This document shows, piece by piece, positions 1 through 7,874 of a stretch of DNA of 15,474 nucleotides. The DNA is from Clostridiales bacterium UBA4696 (GTDB lineage: Bacteria > Bacillota > Clostridia > Oscillospirales > Oscillospiraceae), in the NCBI GenBank assembly GCA_002404795.1, contig DHKK01000088.1, forward strand, positions 1 to 15,474, given 5' to 3'. A model generated the notes under the pieces. That model had not been told where the DNA came from and made no database searches. It saw only the letters and a list, made by a program, of their open reading frames with translations. The position numbers and the translations under genes were made by a program. Position 1 is the stretch's first letter, and each line of letters starts with the position of its first letter.

Positions 1-19
1 CCCCTGGGAGGGGAGCCTT
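1..19 (+). repeat. Dispersed repeat, copy 1 (truncated by the window edge)
   Basis: The first 19 bases match the distal hairpin arm of the repeat that ends the window (copy 3, opposite strand) and resemble the end of copy 2 at 10609-10670. Only the CCCCTGGGAGGGGAGCC part is visible because the element runs off the left edge. It lies about 24 bp beyond the stop codon of the L,D-transpeptidase gene, so it sits in a 3' position relative to a gene, as copies 2 and 3 do. Confidence 0.6.
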
Positions 20-42
20 TTCTGCCCTTTGTACAAGGGCGC

Positions 43-1524
43 TTATTGTCCGGCGGTGGTGCCGCGGAGGGGGTTTTTGGTGGCGGGGGAGTCGGCGGAG
101 CCGGGCTGGTACCATTTGTTCTGGCCGAAGATCAAAACCGGCGTGCCGTCTTCAATGTTGTTGAAGATCTGCACCATCGCCGCCTCCGGGATGTTGATGC
201 AGCCGTGCGAGCCGTTGAAGATGTACTGGTCGCCGCCGAAGACGCTGCGCCAGGACGCGTCGTGCAGGCCGATGGAATCGCCGATGACGCTGACCCAGTA
301 TTTGACGAAGACCTCGTAATCCGCGCCCGTCAGCGTGCAGTTCGTCTGCTTGTTGTGCGCCTCGTACAAGCCGGTCGGCGTGCGGTGGCTGCCGACCATG
401 CCGGTGACGATGTCGGTGTTCACGATCACGGTCCCGTTTTTGATGAACGTCAACTGCTGGTTGTCCAAATCGACCTCGACGTGCGTCAGCGAGATATCAA
501 ACGGCGCGCCCCAGCGGTAACACGTCAGCTCTGCGGAGATCGTGCAGGGCTCCATGGCGCAGATGGCCTGCAGCAGCTGCTTTTTGACGCCCGCCTCGTC
601 GATGCGGTAGTCGCAGGGGATAAAGTCGATGGGCGTGATGCCCTTGACGTAGGAATCAAAGCGGTAGGGCGTGTTGTATGTACCGTACTGCCCGGCCCAG
701 CCGGAGACGAGCGCGTCCAGTTCGTTCGTCCGCACCGTCCCGTCCGACGCGACGAGCGCCCGCAGCGCCTCGCCGCTGAGCGTTTCCGTACCGGATCCAA
801 GCTGCACCGTGATCTCCAGCTCCGCGCAGGCGCTGCGCCAGACCGCGGCGTCCAGCGTGACAGCCCCGTCCTTGACATGCACCGGGCTTTTGCGGAACGA
901 GGCCTCAAGCGTCCGGGCGGCGTCCTGTTCGATGGCGCCGCGCGCAGTAAGACCTGCGAGCAGCGTGCCGCTGCCGTCCGCAGACGGGCACTGCAGCGCC
1001 AGCCACGTCATGAGCGCCAGATCCCCGCGCGTGAACGTGCCGCCGAACAGCGCGCGGCTGTAAAAGCCGCAGGCTTCGGCGAAGTCTTCGGTCTCGGTCC
1101 AGGCAAAGTCCGTGCCGTCCTGATAGCCCAGCGCGCGCAGCAAAAACAGCGCATAGTCCCGCGCGCGGCAGGGGGCGTCCGCACCGTAGCGCGTCTCGCT
1201 CACGCCGCGGACGAGGCCCTCGCTGTACAGCCACGCCAGATACGGCGCGGCCCAGCCGGACACATCCTCAAACGGGTGGGCGATCAGCCCCGCTTCATAG
1301 AGCGAGAGCGCTTCCTCCTCCGCGCCGTACAGGCGCACGAGCATGACGGCGGCCTCGCTGCGCTTCGGGGCACGGTCGAGCTCAAAGCCCGTGTCGGTCC
1401 CGCGGAAAACGTCGATGGCGGCCAGCTCCTCCGCGCAGCTTTGCGGGGAGACAGCGAGCGCCTGCGTGCACAGGCACACACAGAGCAAACATACCAGCAG
1501 CAAAGATCTGATCCGTCGTTTCAT
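43..1524 (-). CDS. Secreted SLH-domain L,D-transpeptidase (YkuD)
   Basis: Predicted 493-aa exported cell-wall enzyme that would form 3-3 (L,D) peptidoglycan crosslinks or attach proteins to the wall. Residues 1-24 are a signal peptide (basic MKRR start, hydrophobic core, cleavage near ALA). Residues about 34-178 carry SLH-like repeats; the clearest is FEDVSGWAAPYLAWLYSEGL followed by an LLRALGY ending near 134. Residues about 220-335 resemble the PG_binding_4 domain often placed before YkuD. The YkuD domain covers about 347-467, with the motif GSHGCINIP: catalytic Cys442, with His421 (GLHDASW) and His440. The family catalytic signature is intact. The ATG is preceded by GAAGGAG (1530-1536) and by its own promoter in the gap after the upstream MATE gene. 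The hydrophobic core of the signal peptide is unusually Cys-rich. Domain calls are by eye; SLH repeat number is uncertain. Confidence 0.9.
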   Translation of the reverse strand: MKRRIRSLLLVCLLCVCLCTQALAVSPQSCAEELAAIDVFRGTDTGFELDRAPKRSEAAVMLVRLYGAEEEALSLYEAGLIAHPFEDVSGWAAPYLAWLYSEGLVRGVSETRYGADAPCRARDYALFLLRALGYQDGTDFAWTETEDFAEACGFYSRALFGGTFTRGDLALMTWLALQCPSADGSGTLLAGLTARGAIEQDAARTLEASFRKSPVHVKDGAVTLDAAVWRSACAELEITVQLGSGTETLSGEALRALVASDGTVRTNELDALVSGWAGQYGTYNTPYRFDSYVKGITPIDFIPCDYRIDEAGVKKQLLQAICAMEPCTISAELTCYRWGAPFDISLTHVEVDLDNQQLTFIKNGTVIVNTDIVTGMVGSHRTPTGLYEAHNKQTNCTLTGADYEVFVKYWVSVIGDSIGLHDASWRSVFGGDQYIFNGSHGCINIPEAAMVQIFNNIEDGTPVLIFGQNKWYQPGSADSPATKNPLRGTTAGQ

Positions 1525-1551
1525 GGCAGACTCCTTCAGGCGTTTTCCATC

Positions 1552-1580
1552 ATTATATCAGACCAGCTCGCGCCGGACAA
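1552..1580 (-). promoter_or_regulatory. Sigma-A-type promoter for the L,D-transpeptidase gene
   Basis: On the minus strand TTGTCC (1575-1580) is followed by a 17-bp spacer and a perfect TATAAT (1552-1557). It lies in the 59-bp gap between the MATE stop codon and the transpeptidase start, so the transpeptidase can be expressed separately from the upstream exporter. Confidence 0.7.
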
Positions 1581-1583
1581 GAT

Positions 1584-2954
1584 TCAGTGTGTCTGGGCGG
1601 TGAGGAATTTTTTGGCGAGCTTGCGGTCGACGAGGAAATAGCAGACCATGATGGCCGCGCCGGTCAGCGCCCACGTGATGGGGTAGACGAGCATCAGCAC
1701 GCGGTAATCCGGCCAGATGCGGCAGACCGTGAAGACCCAGATGAGCCGCAGCACGCACGTGCCCAATACCGTCAGCACGGCCGGGGCCAGCGAATGCCCG
1801 ATGCCGCGCAGCGCGGCCCCGCCGACCTCATACAGCGGCACAAGGAAGTAAAACGGCAGGAGCGTGCACATACGGATGTAGGCAAATTCCGCGACGTCGG
1901 CCTCGGCGGTAAAGAAGCGGACGAACAGCTCCTTGCCGAACACAAAGCCCAGCCCCATCACCTCCGCGCACGCCAGCGACAGCAGCATCGTCTGCCGGAA
2001 GATCTTCCGGCAGCGGTCATACTGCCCGGCGCCGAAGTTCTGGCTGGAGAAGGTCACGGCCGCCTGCCCGAAGGCGACGACGGGGAAGTAGGCGAAAAAT
2101 TCATAGTTGAGCGCCGCGGACGAACCGGCTACGGCCGCCGTGCCGAAGGAGTTGAGCGTCGACTGGATGCACACGTTGGAGAAGGTGAAGACTGTGCTCT
2201 GCAGACCGGCCGGCAGGCCGATGGCGAGCATCCGGCCGAGCAGCGCCCGGTCCATCCGCAGCGCGCGCCAGGACAGGCTGATCTCGCTCTTCTCCCGGCA
2301 GAGCATCCATACGACCACCACGCAGCTGACGACGTTGGACAAGACCGTCGCGATCGCGACGCCGTCGACGTCCATGCCGCACACGGCGACGAGAAAGATA
2401 TTGAGCCCCGCGTTCAGAACGCCGGACACCGTCAGGCAGATGAGCGGCCGCGTCGTATCGCCGATGCTGCGCAGGATCGCAGCGCCGAAGTTATACACCA
2501 TGACGAACGGCATCCCGGCAAAATAGATGAGCAGGTACAAGACCGCCTTGCCCAGCACGCTCTCAGGCGTCTGGATGAGCTCCAAAATCGGCCGCGCGGT
2601 CACGAATCCCACGAGCATCATCACAAAGCCGCTGATGAGCGCGATCAGCATCGCGGTATGCACGGAGGCCTGAATTTTCTCCTTGTCCCGCTGGCCGATG
2701 TACGTCGCGATGACGACGTTCGCGCCGACGGAGATGCCGAGGAACAGATTGAGGAACATGTTGATGACGGCCGACGTGCAGCCCACGGCGGCCTGGTCCT
2801 GGCTGGTGGCGAACTGGCCGAGGACGGCGATGTCGACGGCGTTGAACAGCTGCTGCAGGATGCTGCTGAGCGCCAGCGGCAGCGCGAACAGGACCAGCTT
2901 CCCGAGAAGCGGCCCGTGCAGCATGTCGACCTGATCATGTTTGCCTTTGCTCAT
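1584..2954 (-). CDS. MATE family multidrug/toxin exporter (copy A)
   Basis: 456-aa polytopic inner-membrane protein of the MATE (NorM/DinF/MepA-like) family, expected to export organic cations or drugs using a Na+ or H+ gradient. About twelve hydrophobic segments are visible in two halves. Family-typical stretches include QQLFNAVDIAVLGQFA near residue 30, a GISVGANVVIATYIGQRD segment closing the second helix pair, and the matching second-half segment AVTFSSQNFGAGQYDR. An upstream in-frame ATG at 3059 would add 35 unrelated residues. ATG 2954 is preferred because AAGAGG (2964-2969) lies 9 bases before it and the longer start lies upstream of the promoter. Length is normal for the family. The L,D-transpeptidase gene follows after 59 bp on the same strand. 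Substrate cannot be told from sequence. Confidence 0.9.
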   Translation of the reverse strand: MSKGKHDQVDMLHGPLLGKLVLFALPLALSSILQQLFNAVDIAVLGQFATSQDQAAVGCTSAVINMFLNLFLGISVGANVVIATYIGQRDKEKIQASVHTAMLIALISGFVMMLVGFVTARPILELIQTPESVLGKAVLYLLIYFAGMPFVMVYNFGAAILRSIGDTTRPLICLTVSGVLNAGLNIFLVAVCGMDVDGVAIATVLSNVVSCVVVVWMLCREKSEISLSWRALRMDRALLGRMLAIGLPAGLQSTVFTFSNVCIQSTLNSFGTAAVAGSSAALNYEFFAYFPVVAFGQAAVTFSSQNFGAGQYDRCRKIFRQTMLLSLACAEVMGLGFVFGKELFVRFFTAEADVAEFAYIRMCTLLPFYFLVPLYEVGGAALRGIGHSLAPAVLTVLGTCVLRLIWVFTVCRIWPDYRVLMLVYPITWALTGAAIMVCYFLVDRKLAKKFLTAQTH

Positions 2955-2990
2955 AAAAAGATACCTCTTGACGATCATTTTTGCGCGACT

Positions 2991-3019
2991 ATCATACGCT
3001 CCTGCCGCGGGGAATGCAA
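2991..3019 (-). promoter_or_regulatory. Probable promoter for MATE copy A
   Basis: Minus strand: TTGCAT (3014-3019), 17-bp spacer, TATGAT (2991-2996). The -10 is good and the -35 matches only the TTG core. It is placed 37 bp before the chosen ATG and is divergent from the ABC ATPase promoter; the two -35 elements are 24 bp apart. Confidence 0.5.
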
Positions 3020-3042
3020 GAGGCGAAAACGGAAAAAGAAGC

Positions 3043-3071
3043 TTGAGTTCAGCCGTCAAATCTGGTAAAAT
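3043..3071 (+). promoter_or_regulatory. Promoter for the orphan ABC ATPase gene
   Basis: Plus strand: TTGAGT (3043-3048), 17-bp spacer, TAAAAT (3066-3071), about 32 bp before the ATG and followed by a CGGAGG ribosome binding site at 3091-3096. Confidence 0.65.
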
Positions 3072-3103
3072 AGCAGGAAATCGGACCGAACGGAGGCATT
3101 TTT

Positions 3104-3871
3104 ATGGACGCGGTGACCCTGCGGCACGTGGACAAGGCCTATACATCCTACAGTACGGAGATCGTCATCACCGGCGAGCAGCGGCAAAGCCGCACGCGGC
3201 AGGTGCTGAAGGACCTCTCGGTGACGTTTGCTGCCGGACAGCTGACCGTCATCGTCGGCCGCAGCGGCTGCGGCAAGAGCACGCTCCTGAAGCTGCTGGC
3301 CGGGAAGGAGCAGCCGGACGCGGGCGAGATCAGCATCCCGCAGGGCTGGCACAGCGCCATGCTCAGCCCCGACCCCTACGTCATCACCTGGACGAACGTG
3401 CAGCGCAACGTCGCCATGGCCTGCGGCGTCGGCAAGACGCCGGAGGAGCGGTATGAAAAGGCCGCGGATTTCGTCCGTCTGGTCGGGCTGGAGGACTATG
3501 CCGACCTCACGCCCATGGAGCTTTCGACCGGCATGAAGCAGCGGCTCGGCCTTGCGCGCATCCTCGCCAGCCAGGCGCAGCTGCTTTTGATGGACGAGCC
3601 GTTCGCCTCGCTCGATTTTCTGACCCGCGGCGAGCTGCAGACGCAGCTGCTGGCCATCCAGCAGAAGCTCCCGCGCACCATCGTGCTGGTCACGCACCAG
3701 CTCGAAGAGGCGCTGCTGCTGGGCCAGCGCATCCTCGTCATGCACCCGGACAGCACCCTCCGCTCCTTTGACCTGACCGCCTTCTCCTACCCCCGCGACC
3801 CGGAATCGCCCGCCCTGCGCGAGCTCAAACGGGAGATCACCGATGAATGCAGAAAGCCTTCTGCCGAATAA
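3104..3871 (+). CDS. ABC transporter ATP-binding protein, SsuB/TauB/NrtD-like, orphan
   Basis: 255-aa ATPase subunit of the nitrate/sulfonate/taurine/thiamine-precursor importer type. Visible motifs: Walker A GRSGCGKST (52-60), a degenerate signature LSTGM (140-144, usually LSGGM), Walker B LLLMDEPFASLD (160-171, Glu165), and H-loop His198 in VTHQLEEA. The TWTNVQRNV stretch matches the LPWxNVxxNV block after the Q-loop, but the expected Gln is missing: residues 86-91 read MLSPDP, and ungapped alignment puts Pro89 at that position. Residues 14-33 form an N-terminal insertion before the core beta strand. No permease or binding protein gene is adjacent: the gene has its own promoter, and a terminator follows the stop. 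The start is supported by CGGAGG 7 bases upstream. Substrate is unknown, and partners, if any, are elsewhere. Confidence 0.85.
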   Translation: MDAVTLRHVDKAYTSYSTEIVITGEQRQSRTRQVLKDLSVTFAAGQLTVIVGRSGCGKSTLLKLLAGKEQPDAGEISIPQGWHSAMLSPDPYVITWTNVQRNVAMACGVGKTPEERYEKAADFVRLVGLEDYADLTPMELSTGMKQRLGLARILASQAQLLLMDEPFASLDFLTRGELQTQLLAIQQKLPRTIVLVTHQLEEALLLGQRILVMHPDSTLRSFDLTAFSYPRDPESPALRELKREITDECRKPSAE

Positions 3872-3876
3872 CGACG

Positions 3877-3904
3877 AAAAGCCGCCCCTACGGGCGGCTT
3901 TTTT
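3877..3904. terminator. Bidirectional intrinsic terminator between the ABC ATPase gene and phoU
   Basis: A 7-bp GC stem, GCCGCCC (3881-3887) with GGGCGGC (3892-3898), closes a CTAC loop. It is flanked by AAAA on the left and TTTTTT (3899-3904) on the right, so it reads as a terminator from both sides. It sits 5 bp after the ATPase stop and 14 bp after the phoU stop, so it can serve both convergent transcripts. Confidence 0.9.
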
Positions 3905-3918
3905 GCGCGAAATCAGCC

Positions 3919-4578
3919 TTATTCGTACTCCACGCCGTCGTGCTTGTGGACGCCGGTGACGGAGAATTCGACCCACTCGGAGAGGTTCACGGCGTGGTCG
4001 CCGATGCGCTCAAAATACTTGGCGATCATCAGAAGATCCAGCGCGACCTCACCCTGCTCCGGCTCGCGGGCGATGGCGGCGATGAGCGCCTGCTTGACGG
4101 CGGTGAAGTCCTCGTCGACCAGATCGTCCTGCCCGGCGACGGAGCGGGCCAGATACACGTCGCGGCGCACGAATGCTTCGACGCTCTGCGTGACCATGGA
4201 GCTGGCCTGCTGCGCCATGCGGCAGACGAGCGCGCAGTCAAAGGTGTTGTGGCTGAGGAAGAAGGGGATGATCTCCGCGATGTCCGCGGCCTGATCGCCG
4301 ATGCGCTCCATGTCGGTAATCATCTTGAGAGCGGCGGAGATCTGCCGCAGATCGCGGGCGACGGGCTGCTGCTGCAGAAGCAGCTTCAGGCACAGGGCCT
4401 CGATCGTGCGCTCCTGCTCGTTCGTCTGCTCCTCGAGCTGCCCCACAGGGGCTACAAGCGACATGTCCTGCTGCTCCAGCGCCTGTGCGGCCAGGCCGAT
4501 GGCCTGCGCGCAGGTCGCGCCCATCTCGGTCAGCTCCTGGTTGAGGGCGGCGAGCTGCTGGTCAAATTTACTTCTCAT
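3919..4578 (-). CDS. phoU: Phosphate transport system regulatory protein PhoU
   Basis: 219-aa cytoplasmic PhoU, the helical metal-binding protein that links PstSCAB activity to the phosphate two-component system and limits uptake when phosphate is plentiful. The two PhoU repeats are visible, each with its E/DxxxD-type motif: DMERIGDQAADIAE (89-102) and FERIGDHAVNLSE (189-201). Length is normal. It is the last gene of the pst operon. Its ATG overlaps the pstB stop as TAATG (one shared base), with GGGAGGT about 8 bases upstream inside pstB. A bidirectional terminator follows. Confidence 0.97.
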   Translation of the reverse strand: MRSKFDQQLAALNQELTEMGATCAQAIGLAAQALEQQDMSLVAPVGQLEEQTNEQERTIEALCLKLLLQQQPVARDLRQISAALKMITDMERIGDQAADIAEIIPFFLSHNTFDCALVCRMAQQASSMVTQSVEAFVRRDVYLARSVAGQDDLVDEDFTAVKQALIAAIAREPEQGEVALDLLMIAKYFERIGDHAVNLSEWVEFSVTGVHKHDGVEYE

Positions 4579-5333
4579 TAGCCAAACCTCCCGGTGATAT
4601 AATCCTCGGTGCGCTTTTCCTTCGGCTGGTAGAACAGCTTCTGCGTGTCATCGTATTCGATGAGCTCGCCGAGCAGGAAAAACGCCGTTTTGTCCGAAAT
4701 GCGCAGCGCCTGCTGCATGTTGTGGGTGACGATGATGATGGTGTACTGCTCCTTGAGGTTCGTGGCGAGCTCCTCGATCTTGGAGGTCGAGATGGGGTCG
4801 AGCGCGCTCGTCGGCTCGTCCATCAAAAGGACCTGCGGCTGCACAGCCAGCGCCCGCGCGATGCAAAGCCGCTGCTGCTGGCCGCCGGAGAGACCGAGAG
4901 CACTCTTTTTCAGCCGGTCCTTGACCTCGTCCCAGATCGCCGCGCCGCGCAGCGACTGCTCGACGATCGCGTCGAGCTCGTCCTTTTTGCGCACGCCGTG
5001 TGTCCGTGGGCCGTAGGCGATGTTGTCATAGATGCTCATGGGGAAGGGGTTCGGCTTCTGGAAGACCATGCCGATCTGTCGCCGCAGCTCGTTCACGTCG
5101 ACCTGCGGGGCGAAGATGTTCTGCCCGTTATACTGAACCTCGCCCTCGATGCGCACGCCCGGCACGAGATCGTTCATGCGGTCGAGCGTCTTGAGGAACG
5201 TCGATTTGCCGCAGCCGGAGGGGCCGATGAGGGCCGTGATGCTTTTTTCCGGGATGTCCATGGACACGTCCTTGAGCGCCTGCGTCTGGCCGTACCAGAG
5301 CCGCAGGTCTTTTACCGTGATGATATCGTTCAT
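4578..5333 (-). CDS. pstB: Phosphate ABC transporter ATP-binding protein PstB
   Basis: 251-aa ATPase that powers the PstSCA phosphate importer. Motifs are all intact: Walker A GPSGCGKST (37-45), Q-loop Gln92 within the PstB-characteristic MVFQKPNPFPMSIYDN block, signature LSGGQ (148-152), Walker B LLMDEPTSALD with Glu173, and H-loop His204 (VTHNMQQA). Length matches the family. It starts with a 4-bp ATGA overlap with the stop of the kinase gene and has AAAAGGAG 7 bases upstream. Its stop overlaps the phoU start. Confidence 0.98.
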   Translation of the reverse strand: MNDIITVKDLRLWYGQTQALKDVSMDIPEKSITALIGPSGCGKSTFLKTLDRMNDLVPGVRIEGEVQYNGQNIFAPQVDVNELRRQIGMVFQKPNPFPMSIYDNIAYGPRTHGVRKKDELDAIVEQSLRGAAIWDEVKDRLKKSALGLSGGQQQRLCIARALAVQPQVLLMDEPTSALDPISTSKIEELATNLKEQYTIIIVTHNMQQALRISDKTAFFLLGELIEYDDTQKLFYQPKEKRTEDYITGRFG

Positions 5334-6145
5334 ACGCGATCTCCTTTTAATACCGGCTCAAAGGCCAGCCCGTACCAGTGCCACGGCTGGCGCTTGACCG
5401 TTTCGTGGATGCAGCGGTCGCAGAAGTCCGCAGCGCTGTCCAGCGCGTCCAGCGGCGCTTTTCCGCACAGCAGCTCGCCGCACAGGGCGCTTGTAAAGAC
5501 ATCGCCCGCGCCGTGCAGCGTCAGCTCGACAAAGGGCCGCAGTACCAGGCGGATGCCGCCGTCCAGCCGCGCGAGATAGCCGATGCCGGTCTCGGTGCGG
5601 ACGCTGGTGAGAATGGTGTTTTTGACCTGCTGCGCGTAGAGAAGCGTCTCGTCCGCGCTGGAGCAGGCGAGGCCTGCGAGCAGCGCCGCTTCCGTTCGGT
5701 TGGGCGTGATCACGTCCGCAAGACTGCACAGCTCGCGCATGGCGTCGACATGCGCGTCGGTAAAACCGCTATAGAGCTTTCCGTGGTCACCCAGAACCGG
5801 GTCGACCACGACGAGCGTCTGGTCGCCGGCAAAGCTGCGGATGAACTCCGCCGCAAGCCGGATCTGCTCCGGCGAGCAGCAGTAGCCGGTCGCGATGCAG
5901 TCAAACTGCACGCCGATCTGCTTCCAGTGCGCGGCGAACGCGCGCATGGCCTCGGTCGTGTCCTGCACGACGTAGCCGGTGAAGCCGCCCGTGTGCGTCG
6001 AGAGAAGGGCCGTCGGCAGCGGGACGGTCTCGATCCCGTAGCTGGACAAAATCGGCATCGAGACGCTCAGAGAGCACTTGCCGAAGCAGGACAGATCGTT
6101 GATGAGCGCGGCCCGCTTCAGGCCGCAGGGGTTGACTGCCTTCAT
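5330..6145 (-). CDS. Pyridoxal/pyridoxamine kinase (PfkB-like, PdxY/PdxK type)
   Basis: 271-aa B6-vitamer kinase that would phosphorylate pyridoxal, pyridoxamine or pyridoxine with ATP to salvage PLP. The ribokinase-like Phos_pyr_kin fold is shown by the N-terminal INDLSCFGKCSL block (15-26), the VDPVLGDHGKLY block (114-125), the ITPNRTEA block (146-153) and the anion-hole/catalytic motif HGAGDVF (211-217, Asp215). The INDLSCFGKCSL start and STHTGGF segment are typical of the pyridoxamine kinases of Clostridia rather than ThiD. The gene lies inside the pst operon and is locked in on both sides by 4-bp ATGA overlaps, with pstA at its start and pstB at its end, so it should be co-translated with the transporter. 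Nothing in the sequence links it biochemically to phosphate uptake. Vitamer preference is not determinable here. Confidence 0.92.
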   Translation of the reverse strand: MKAVNPCGLKRAALINDLSCFGKCSLSVSMPILSSYGIETVPLPTALLSTHTGGFTGYVVQDTTEAMRAFAAHWKQIGVQFDCIATGYCCSPEQIRLAAEFIRSFAGDQTLVVVDPVLGDHGKLYSGFTDAHVDAMRELCSLADVITPNRTEAALLAGLACSSADETLLYAQQVKNTILTSVRTETGIGYLARLDGGIRLVLRPFVELTLHGAGDVFTSALCGELLCGKAPLDALDSAADFCDRCIHETVKRQPWHWYGLAFEPVLKGDRV

Positions 6146-7005
6146 GCCTGGCTCCGTTTCTGGATCTGTTTGCCGACGATCCCGGCTGCGAGGTTGATGA
6201 GCAGGGTGAGGATCATGAGGATGGCCGCGATGGCGAAGGCCACGTCAAACTCGCCCTCCTCCTTGGCATAGGCGTACAGGGCGACGGTCAGCGTCGCGCC
6301 GGGGCTGGCAAGGCCCAGGATGAACTTGTTGAGCGTGTGCGCGAAGCCCGCGGTGAACAGAAGCGCGGCGGACTCGCCGAGGATGCGCCCGGCCGAAAGA
6401 ATGCAGCCGGTCACGATCCCGTCGATGCAGCCCGGCAGCACGACCGTGCGCACCACGCGCCATTTGCCCGCGCCGAGGCCGAACGCGCCCTCGCGGTAGC
6501 TCTGCGGGACGGTCCGCAGGCTCTCCTGCGTCGTGCGCAGGACGGTCGGCAGGTTCATGATCACGAGCGTCAGCGCGCCCGCGAGCAGGGAGGTCTGCAT
6601 CCCTAAGAATTCACAGAAGAACAGCATGCCGACCAGACCGTAGATGATGGACGGGATGCCAGAGAGCGTCTCGGCGGCGTATTCGATGGACGCGACGAGT
6701 TTTTTGTTCTGCGCGTACTCCGTGAGGTACACGGCTGCGCCCACGCCGAGCGGCAGGACGATGAGCAGCGATGCGAGCAGGATCTGCACCGTATTGCAGA
6801 TATCCGGCAGAATGCCGATCGTGCCGGAGACGTAACTCGGCTTCGTCGACAGCAGCGGCCACGTGACATACGGCAGACCCTTGCTGAGCACGTACACGAT
6901 CATGAACACGACCAGCGCAGCCGTCAATACGGCGGCCAGCACCAGCAGCGCGCGCATGACGGTGATATAGATCCGCCGGGAGGCGGAAAGTCGATTCGTC
7001 AGCAT
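6142..7005 (-). CDS. pstA: Phosphate ABC transporter permease PstA
   Basis: 287-aa inner-membrane permease. Six hydrophobic segments are visible, with the GIPSIIYGLVGM block (117-128) shared by PstA and PstC. The EAA loop, SYREGAFGLGAGKWRVVRTV (169-188), docks PstB, and AGRILGESAAL (205-215) follows. The long loop after helix 1 (SKGLPYVTWPLLSTKP) is typical of PstA. It begins 4 bp after the pstC stop, with AAGGAG overlapping the end of pstC, and its stop overlaps the kinase start by 4 bp. Confidence 0.96.
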   Translation of the reverse strand: MLTNRLSASRRIYITVMRALLVLAAVLTAALVVFMIVYVLSKGLPYVTWPLLSTKPSYVSGTIGILPDICNTVQILLASLLIVLPLGVGAAVYLTEYAQNKKLVASIEYAAETLSGIPSIIYGLVGMLFFCEFLGMQTSLLAGALTLVIMNLPTVLRTTQESLRTVPQSYREGAFGLGAGKWRVVRTVVLPGCIDGIVTGCILSAGRILGESAALLFTAGFAHTLNKFILGLASPGATLTVALYAYAKEEGEFDVAFAIAAILMILTLLINLAAGIVGKQIQKRSQA

Positions 7006-7009
7006 ACGG

Positions 7010-7873
7010 TCACTCCTTTTTGCGCTTCAGGAAGAAATTGAGCGCGGCGTTGATGAGCATGATGAACACATAGAGGACCAGCGCGATGGAAAACAGCGCC
7101 TGTCGCTGCAGGCCGGAGGCGTAGGACATCTCGCTCGCCACGGCTGTGGTGAGAAAACGCACGCTTTCAAACAGTGACGGCATGTTCGGCGCGTTGCCCG
7201 AGACCATCATGACGGCCATGGCCTCGCCGATGGCCCGGCCGACGCCGAGGACGACGGCGGCCGCGATGCCGCTCTTGGCCGCCGGGGCAGACACGCGGAA
7301 CCAGGTCTCGACCGGCGTTGCGCCGAGGGCCAGAGATGCGTCTTCATACTCCTTCGGCACGGCGTCGAGCGCGTTGACGGAGACCTTGATGATGGACGGC
7401 AGGATCATGATGGCCAGCACGATGATGGCCGCGAGCAGGCTCGCGCCGTCCGGCACGTGGAATATCTTCCGGATCCCCGGCACCAGCACCAGCATGCCGA
7501 CCAGGCCGTAGACGACCGACGGGATGCCGGCGAGCAGGCTGACCGCGGACTCCATGACGCTGCGAATCTTTCCAGGTGCCATTTTCGAAAGAAATACCGC
7601 CGTCAGAAACCCGACCGGCACACCGATCAGGATCGCGCCGCAGGTGCCGTAGACACTTGTGAGGATGAAGGGGAGAATGCCGTATTTGGGGTCTGCCGCC
7701 GTCGAGGCCCATTCGCTGCCGAACAGGAATTTGCCGAGCCCGATCCTTGAGATGGCGGGCAGACCGGAAACGATCAGATACACGGTGATCAGCAGCACGC
7801 AGCCGACCGTGATGAGTCCTAAGAAGAGGAAGACGCCGTGTACGACGTCTTCCATTGTCTGTTTCTTCTTCAT
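7010..7873 (-). CDS. pstC: Phosphate ABC transporter permease PstC
   Basis: 287-aa inner-membrane permease partner of PstA. It has a long loop after helix 1 containing FLFGSEWASTAADPKYGILP, the GIPSVVYGLVGM block (117-128), an EAA loop EYEDASLALGATPVETWFRV (175-194) and the VGRAIGEAMAV segment (211-221) containing the GRAIGE motif conserved in PstC. It starts one base after the pstS stop with no strong ribosome binding site in the gap, suggesting translational coupling to pstS. Confidence 0.96.
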   Translation of the reverse strand: MKKKQTMEDVVHGVFLFLGLITVGCVLLITVYLIVSGLPAISRIGLGKFLFGSEWASTAADPKYGILPFILTSVYGTCGAILIGVPVGFLTAVFLSKMAPGKIRSVMESAVSLLAGIPSVVYGLVGMLVLVPGIRKIFHVPDGASLLAAIIVLAIMILPSIIKVSVNALDAVPKEYEDASLALGATPVETWFRVSAPAAKSGIAAAVVLGVGRAIGEAMAVMMVSGNAPNMPSLFESVRFLTTAVASEMSYASGLQRQALFSIALVLYVFIMLINAALNFFLKRKKE

Positions 7874-7874
7874 A

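Noticed and set aside
24..40. Hairpin GCCCTT-TGTAC-AAGGGC after the L,D-transpeptidase stop as an intrinsic terminator
   Set aside because: The stem is only 6 bp and no T-run follows on the minus strand; it may contribute to transcript end structure but cannot be called a terminator.
46..1641. Long plus-strand open frame of 531 codons opposite the L,D-transpeptidase gene
   Set aside because: Composition is Arg/Ala/Val/Asp-rich with no family blocks; it is the antisense of a gene with clear domains and arises from GC-rich codon bias.
1587..3068. Plus-strand open frame of 493 codons opposite MATE copy A
   Set aside because: Hydrophilic, His/Arg/Glu-rich antisense of a membrane protein gene; no ribosome binding site or recognisable domain.
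3056..3976. Minus-strand open frame of 306 codons opposite the ABC ATPase gene
   Set aside because: It crosses the bidirectional terminator and overlaps the well-supported ATPase; low-complexity Arg/Leu-rich sequence.
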